Shown: one piece after another, positions 60,103 through 64,000 of the stretch | Numbering within the stretch: position 1 is the first letter of the stretch | Layout of the letters: each line of letters begins with the position of its first letter | Assembly: GCF_016714285.1 (NCBI RefSeq) | Contig: NZ_JADJNN010000004.1 | Location: 248,001 to 312,000, forward strand | Reading direction: 5' to 3' | From: Nannocystis sp. | Lineage (GTDB): Bacteria; Myxococcota_A; Polyangia; Nannocystales; Nannocystaceae | Length of the DNA stretch: 64,000 nucleotides | The notes under the pieces: generated by a model | What the model was told of the DNA's origin: nothing | Databases searched by the model: none | What the model saw: the letters and a program-made list of their open reading frames with translations, nothing else | Translations under genes and position numbers: made by a program

Positions 60103-61146
60103 ATGTCCGCCACGCAGCTCTCGCGCCCGTCCTCTCCGTCGCCATCGGCCGGGCACGCCTGGTCCACCCGGGCCGCGGGACCCGTGCACACGCGCCTCCT
60201 GGCCGCCGCGATCGCCGTGGCGCTGCCGCTGGCGCCGGTACCAGCGGCCGCGGCCCCGATCGCGGCCTCCCTCACCGCCCCCCTCGTGGCCCCCCTCTCG
60301 CTGCTCGCCGACGCCGGCACGGTCACGCCGGCCCAGGCCAGCGGCGCCCGCAAGCCGGTGCAGGACCGGGCCCAGGGGCTGCTCAAGGCCGGCAACCCCG
60401 ACTCCGCCGCCGAGCTGCTCGCCGAGGAGGCCAGCAAGCGCAGCGATCCAGTGCTCCACCTCGACGCGGCCGACGCCTACAAGACCGCCGGCGTGAAGAA
60501 CAAGTCGAAGGCGGACCTCACGAGCGGCATCGAGGAGGCGAAGATCGGCCTCGACATCCTCTACTTCCTGCAAGACCCCCGCTGCGACCCCGACTGGCAG
60601 CTCGTCGACAGCAGCGAAGTCAGCGCGGAGATCCGCCGCGGCGAGAAGCTCGTCGAGGACAGCGAGAAGGCGATCACCGACCTCGACACCAAGGTCGAGG
60701 CTCCGCCGCCGGTCGAGGAGGACAAGGGCCGCAAGAAGGCCCCCCGCGACGGCCGCGGCTACATCGCCGTCGGCTCGCTGCTCACCCTGGTCGGCGTCGG
60801 CGGCCTCGGCATCATGGGCGCCGGCCTGGCCACCGGCGCCAGCGCCCAGAAGGACATCGACACCCTCGCTGACAGCCTCAAGAACGGCACCATCATGCAG
60901 GCACAATTTGATGCCGAAAAGACCGCGATCGACGACAAGGGCAAGCGGGGCAACGTCCTCACCTACGCCGGCATCGGCGTCGGCGCCGTCGGCCTCGCCG
61001 CGGGCATCGCCCTCCTGGTGGTCGGCATCAAGAAGCGCAAGCAGTACCGCGCCGAGCACGGCGGCGCGTCTGACAGCCCGAGCGCCATGCTGCTCCCCGC
61101 CCTCGGCCGCGACTCGGCCGGCCTGGTCCTGAGCGGCCGCTTCTAG
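60103..61146 (+). CDS. Exported TPR-like protein with two C-terminal membrane helices
   Basis: A 347-residue protein with a long signal region (HTRLLAAAIAVALPLAPVPAAAAP), a helical repeat part (ARKPVQDRAQGLLKAGNPDSAAELLAEEASKR and following, about residues 80-200), an acidic/Pro linker and two hydrophobic helices (YIAVGSLLTLVGVGGLGIMGAGL and VLTYAGIGVGAVGLAAGIALLVVGI). It resembles the kinase-partner protein at 38497 in layout. TAGTGT precedes the ATG by 7 bases. Possible role as an envelope scaffold; no family recognised. Confidence 0.72.
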   Translation: MSATQLSRPSSPSPSAGHAWSTRAAGPVHTRLLAAAIAVALPLAPVPAAAAPIAASLTAPLVAPLSLLADAGTVTPAQASGARKPVQDRAQGLLKAGNPDSAAELLAEEASKRSDPVLHLDAADAYKTAGVKNKSKADLTSGIEEAKIGLDILYFLQDPRCDPDWQLVDSSEVSAEIRRGEKLVEDSEKAITDLDTKVEAPPPVEEDKGRKKAPRDGRGYIAVGSLLTLVGVGGLGIMGAGLATGASAQKDIDTLADSLKNGTIMQAQFDAEKTAIDDKGKRGNVLTYAGIGVGAVGLAAGIALLVVGIKKRKQYRAEHGGASDSPSAMLLPALGRDSAGLVLSGRF

Positions 61147-61226
61147 CCTACCTGGCCTTTCCTACCTGGCCCTTCCTACCTCCTTCCTACCTGGCCCTTC
61201 CTACCTGGCCCTTCCTACCTGGCCCT
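61147..61226. repeat. 14-bp tandem repeat, intergenic
   Basis: CCTACCTGGCCCTT and shortened forms repeat about six times directly after the stop of the preceding gene. Confidence 0.88.
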
Positions 61227-61243
61227 CGAAGCAGGATCTCCCC

Positions 61244-61636
61244 ATGTCGCTGCGCACCTTGCCCCTCTGCCTCGCCTCCGCCCTCGCCGCCGCGGTGCTC
61301 GCCCCGAGCCCGGCCCACGCCGGCTGCACCGACCTGAGCGGGCTGTGCCTCGAGCCGATCAAGGGCGGCAAGTGGGAGCCCGACGCCTCGCTCTCGGGCA
61401 AGCAGCTCAAGGCCAAGCGCAAGGGCGCCCCGGGCAAGCTCAGCGTGACGATCGAGGACGGCCGCGGCAGCGTCTTCGTCGACGGTCGCCTCGCCGGCAC
61501 CGCCCCGGTCGCCAACCTCACGCTCGGGCCTGGCAAGCACGACCTGCAGGTGCGCGACGGCCAGAAGATCCTGGCCGAGGGCGTCCTGACGATCCCCAAG
61601 GGCGCGAGCGTCCGCGTCGTCGTGCGGCATCCCTAA
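61244..61636 (+). CDS. Secreted PEGA-domain protein
   Basis: A 130-residue protein with a signal peptide (ASALAAAVLAPSPAHA) and a mature part ending in a PEGA-like surface repeat: LSVTIEDGRGSVFVDGRLAGTAPVANLTLGPGKHDLQVRDG then VLTIPKGASVRVVV. A Cys pair (GCTDLSGLC) sits at the N-terminus of the mature part. PEGA domains are exported beta-folds often attached to Ser/Thr kinases or pili; this one stands alone. Upstream DNA is the 14-bp repeat. Confidence 0.78.
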   Translation: MSLRTLPLCLASALAAAVLAPSPAHAGCTDLSGLCLEPIKGGKWEPDASLSGKQLKAKRKGAPGKLSVTIEDGRGSVFVDGRLAGTAPVANLTLGPGKHDLQVRDGQKILAEGVLTIPKGASVRVVVRHP

Positions 61637-61718
61637 ACACTCGGGTTCGGCGCTCGACACTGGGTTGGCGCTCGGCTGGCCGCTGGCTCCCCGCCCCCTC
61701 GCGCAGTATCCTGGGCCC

Positions 61719-62546
61719 ATGACCCGCCCCTGGAGCGACCCCGTGGGCCCCTTCCGGGCCGACCAGATCCACGAAGGCTCGCACTACGAGCTGTCCCAGG
61801 GCCACGCGATCCACTGCATGACCGCCGGGGGACGCCACGGCAGCGCCCACGTGCTCGGCAGCGGGGTCCTCGACAGCGATCCCGGCGTCACCCAGCAGGT
61901 CGGCGTCGACGTCGGCATCGAGTGGAACAACGGCAAGAACCTCCGCGCCCCTGACATCGTCGTCGGCATGGACCTGCGCGCCCCCGGGTGGGCGAAGCAG
62001 GCCCCGCCGCTGGCGGTCGAGTACGCCGACGCTGGCCAGGATGAGGCCGAGCTCCGCGAGAAGATCGCCGAGCTCCTCGAATTCGGCACCCGCATCATCT
62101 GGGTCGTCCGCCTCACCGGCCCCCTCCGCGTCGAGGTCCACGAGCCCGGCATGGCCCTCCGCATCGTCCACGGCGACGGCGAACTGCACGCCCCCGGCAT
62201 CCTACAAAACCCAGTCCCCGTGCGCGCCCTCATCGACCGCAACGCCGCCCACGAGGCCACGCTGCGCAACCTCCTCGCCCGCGAGGGCTACACCAGCCTC
62301 GACGCCGTCCGCAGCGAAGCCCGCGAGGAAGGCCAACTGGAAGGTCGTCAGGAAGGTCGCCAGGAGGGCCTCGAGCGCGCCCTCGCCACCGCCCGCGCCG
62401 CTCTGCAAGCCCAGCTCGACGCCCGCGGCTTCACCCTCACGCCGAGCCTCACGGCGCGGCTGCAAGGCTGCGACGACCTGACCACGCTGATGCGCTGGCT
62501 GACGCGCGCCGTCACCAGCCCCAGCGCCGCGGCCGCGCTCGACTGA
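61719..62546 (+). CDS. Uma2 family (PD-(D/E)XK nuclease fold) protein
   Basis: A 275-residue protein with the Uma2 (DUF820) core: GVDVGIEWNNGKNLRAPDIVVGMD (active-site Asp near residue 78), PPLAVEYADAG (Glu near 99), and KIAELLEFGTRIIWVV. The C-terminal third is helical, with the charged repeats LEGRQEGRQEGLERA and LQAQLDARGF typical of longer members. Nuclease activity has not been settled for the family. ATG 61719 follows TATCCT by 6 bases. The last codons and the stop are repeated twice more downstream. Confidence 0.82.
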   Translation: MTRPWSDPVGPFRADQIHEGSHYELSQGHAIHCMTAGGRHGSAHVLGSGVLDSDPGVTQQVGVDVGIEWNNGKNLRAPDIVVGMDLRAPGWAKQAPPLAVEYADAGQDEAELREKIAELLEFGTRIIWVVRLTGPLRVEVHEPGMALRIVHGDGELHAPGILQNPVPVRALIDRNAAHEATLRNLLAREGYTSLDAVRSEAREEGQLEGRQEGRQEGLERALATARAALQAQLDARGFTLTPSLTARLQGCDDLTTLMRWLTRAVTSPSAAAALD

Positions 62547-62621
62547 GCCGCGCCTGCCCGCGTGGCCCATCTCGACTGAGCTGCGCCTGCGTCCGCAGCC
62601 GCTCGATTGAGCTGCGACTGC
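62537..62621. repeat. Triplicate across the Uma2 gene stop codon
   Basis: GCTCGACTGAGC.GCGCCTGC (62537), TCTCGACTGAGC... (62570) and GCTCGATTGAGC... (62601) repeat the end of the gene including TGA, 31-33 bases apart. Confidence 0.82.
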
Positions 62622-62630
62622 CTGCGCGCC

Positions 62631-64000
62631 TCAGTCGCGCGCTCGTCGGCGCAACCCGAGCCCCGCCAGCGCGAGCATCAACAAGCTGGCCGTCGGGCCA
62701 GTTCGCAGGCCAGATCGCGGCGCCACGCTGCACGCGCCCTCGCCGTCCTGGCCGTAGCCCGGCGGCAGCGCCTGCCCGGACTCGAGGCCCGATTCGAAGC
62801 CGCCGGTGTCCAGTCCGCTGTCCCCCGCGCTGGCGCTCGCGCTGCCCCCACCCTCGGTCGGCGTGCTGCTGTTGCTGTCGCTGCCTCCGGTGCCGCTCGG
62901 ATCGGTCGTCGCCGTCGGATCGGTCGTCGCCGTCGGATCGGTCGTCGCCGTCGGATCGGGGTTGTCATTGCCGCCCACCGTGAAGTGCACCTCGGTGCTC
63001 TTCGTGACGTTCTGCGAGGTATCGGTGGCGACGGCCCAGACCGTGTAATCACCGGCTGGCACGCCATTGAGGGGCTGATCGTACGGGGCGGACGGGTCGA
63101 CCTTGATCGACATGCCGTCGAGGAAGAACTCGACGCTCGCCACCCCGACGTTGTCGTTGGCCTCCGCCAGCAGACTGAACTTCGGCAGGGCCGGGAACAT
63201 CTGTCCCTCGGTGGGAAAGGTGATCGCCACGGTGGGTGGCGTCGGGTCGGGCTCGGCCAGGCCGAACAGCCACACCGCCTCGGCGTGCGAGTTCTGTCCG
63301 TTACCGCCGCAGAACATGCTGTGCTGACCGTTGCAGAGGATGCCGCCGCCACCACCATCCAGCGCGAGGCACTTGTCGAGGAACGCCGGATCGCCGCCCG
63401 CGTTGTACGGGTTCATGATGTCGTTCGGCTCCGAGACGTGCTCCATCCCGTACGCGTGCGCGATCTCCTGGCTCATCGTCGTCGCCTGCGTCGCCGCCGG
63501 GAACTGGTCGTTCGCGTCGTGGTAGGCGAACACGATGTTGCGCCCCTGTTGATCGTTACAGTCGAGCGGGGCGATGCCCAGCACGCCCCCGCCGAACGGG
63601 TTGGTCGGCGTATTGACGCACATCGTATAGTTGCCGGAATTGGGCCGAGCGTCGGTGATCACCACCTTGTACTTCGCCCAGTCGGCCTTCACCGCCTGCA
63701 TGCTGGCCGCCCGCTTGGCCCCCTGACCGTAGGGCTGGTACGCCATCGCGAAGTCGGGGAACTGGCTGATGTTCTGCGACGAGTCGTCCTCCTGCCCCGT
63801 GAACTTGATCGTGACGCCGTCATAGTTGAGATAGAAGACGTTGCTCATCGCGCTCGCCGGCACCTCGTCGGGCAGCTTGCTCGTCAGCAGCCCCGGCGGC
63901 ACCGGCCGCGGGTCGGCCCGCACGCCGTAGGGCACCAGCTGCTGGCTCGCCTCCGAAGCCGGGGCGGCCCAGGCCACCTGTCCGAAGAGCCAGGTACCCA
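62631..64000 (-). CDS. Metzincin-like protein with Ig-like domain and MYXO-CTERM-like end (5' end beyond window)
   Basis: Inside the window are about 456 codons; the reading frame is open to base 64000, reading TWLFGQVAWAAPA upstream, so the signal peptide starts outside. Residues around 63430-63480 read TMSQEIAHAYGMEHVSEP, the metzincin zinc motif HExxHxxGxxH with the first His replaced by Gln. An Ig-like domain (PPTVAITFPTEGQM ... SVEFFLDGMSIKV ... YTVWAVATD) follows, then three TATTDP repeats, a Ser/Gly linker, and a MYXO-CTERM-like tail (EGACSVAPRSG, hydrophobic LLMLALAGLGL, RRRARD). It should be surface anchored. Activity is doubtful unless the Gln is tolerated. Confidence 0.8.
   Translation of the reverse strand, partial: GTWLFGQVAWAAPASEASQQLVPYGVRADPRPVPPGLLTSKLPDEVPASAMSNVFYLNYDGVTIKFTGQEDDSSQNISQFPDFAMAYQPYGQGAKRAASMQAVKADWAKYKVVITDARPNSGNYTMCVNTPTNPFGGGVLGIAPLDCNDQQGRNIVFAYHDANDQFPAATQATTMSQEIAHAYGMEHVSEPNDIMNPYNAGGDPAFLDKCLALDGGGGGILCNGQHSMFCGGNGQNSHAEAVWLFGLAEPDPTPPTVAITFPTEGQMFPALPKFSLLAEANDNVGVASVEFFLDGMSIKVDPSAPYDQPLNGVPAGDYTVWAVATDTSQNVTKSTEVHFTVGGNDNPDPTATTDPTATTDPTATTDPSGTGGSDSNSSTPTEGGGSASASAGDSGLDTGGFESGLESGQALPPGYGQDGEGACSVAPRSGLRTGPTASLLMLALAGLGLRRRARD
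63978..63993. repeat. Dispersed palindrome in a signal peptide
   Basis: CTGTCCGAAGAGCCAG; on the minus strand it encodes WLFGQ at the end of the metzincin-like protein's signal peptide. Confidence 0.6.

Noticed and set aside
61789..61804. CTGTCCCAGGGCCACG as a further dispersed palindrome
   Set aside because: The right arm does not pair and the bases encode an ordinary part of the Uma2 fold (YELSQGHAIH).
1..64000. tRNA, rRNA, insertion sequences or attachment sites
   Set aside because: No transposase, integrase or tRNA-like cloverleaf with flanking duplications was noticed by eye; a dedicated search was not possible.

Overview
The window is 64 kb of very GC-rich DNA (third codon positions are almost all G or C) from what looks like a myxobacterium, probably of the Nannocystis/Plesiocystis type. 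The evidence is the many lipoproteins with a Cys lipobox followed by a Ser/Thr/Gly/Asp-rich tether, the Cys-rich 'CGDG..D.GE.CDDGN' (DUF4215) repeats, a MYXO-CTERM-like C-terminus, an eukaryote-like Ser/Thr kinase, PEGA and MMPL proteins, and several hybrid or membrane histidine kinases. No rRNA, tRNA, CRISPR array, insertion sequence or prophage was seen, so this is ordinary chromosome with lineage-specific surface and signalling genes. I recognise 49 genes; nearly all other long open frames are antisense or out-of-frame shadows caused by the high GC.

Layout. 0-2.6 kb: end of a fatty acid hydroxylase/sterol desaturase gene, then a two-gene nucleic-acid repair cassette (RNA ligase plus HD-phosphoesterase/5'-OH kinase). 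2.6-6 kb: an SDR, a Cys-rich lipoprotein and an ECF sigma factor with its membrane partner. 6-16 kb: a lipoprotein, an MMPL transporter, a LamG-like lipoprotein, an M61 peptidase and a multi-pass glycosyltransferase-like protein. 16-24 kb: xseA with expanded coiled-coil repeats, a frameshifted SulP transporter, a murein endopeptidase, an SDR and a UbiA/MenA prenyltransferase. 24.9-31 kb: a translationally coupled pair joining a PilZ-PilZ-alpha/beta-hydrolase-methyltransferase fusion to a histidine kinase-receiver-HD-GYP hybrid, which I read as a cyclic-di-GMP response module. 31-38 kb: a 2OG-Fe(II) oxygenase beside a PqqD-like/Tat-like/Gln-rich repeat protein, a frameshifted CAP-domain lipoprotein, a CBM9-like lipoprotein, a ferritin-like protein and a LysR regulator. 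38.5-45 kb: a Ser/Thr kinase operon, a stand-alone degenerate HisKA domain, a YihY/BrkB protein and a beta-barrel. 45.5-51.3 kb: three tandem paralogous lipoprotein genes, all frameshifted and mosaic in composition. 51.4-57 kb: a FadL-type porin and two tandem duplicated PAS histidine kinases with near-identical promoters. 57-64 kb: a PlsB-like acyltransferase coupled to a GpsA-like dehydrogenase lacking its usual lysines, small secreted proteins, an Uma2-type nuclease-fold protein and a metzincin-like MYXO-CTERM protein that runs off the window.

Three genome-level patterns stand out. (1) A 16-bp hairpin element, consensus CTGTCC-NNNN-GGACAG, occurs about 29 times, both between genes and inside reading frames, where it often encodes LSxGTG or DLSQxPA and sits in linkers. 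(2) Many genes have a sigma-70 -10 hexamer only 5-12 bases before a GTG or ATG, pointing to widespread leaderless transcription. (3) Several 3' gene ends, including the stop codon, are duplicated just downstream. Frameshifts at short homopolymers affect five genes; sequencing error and real decay cannot be told apart from the sequence alone.
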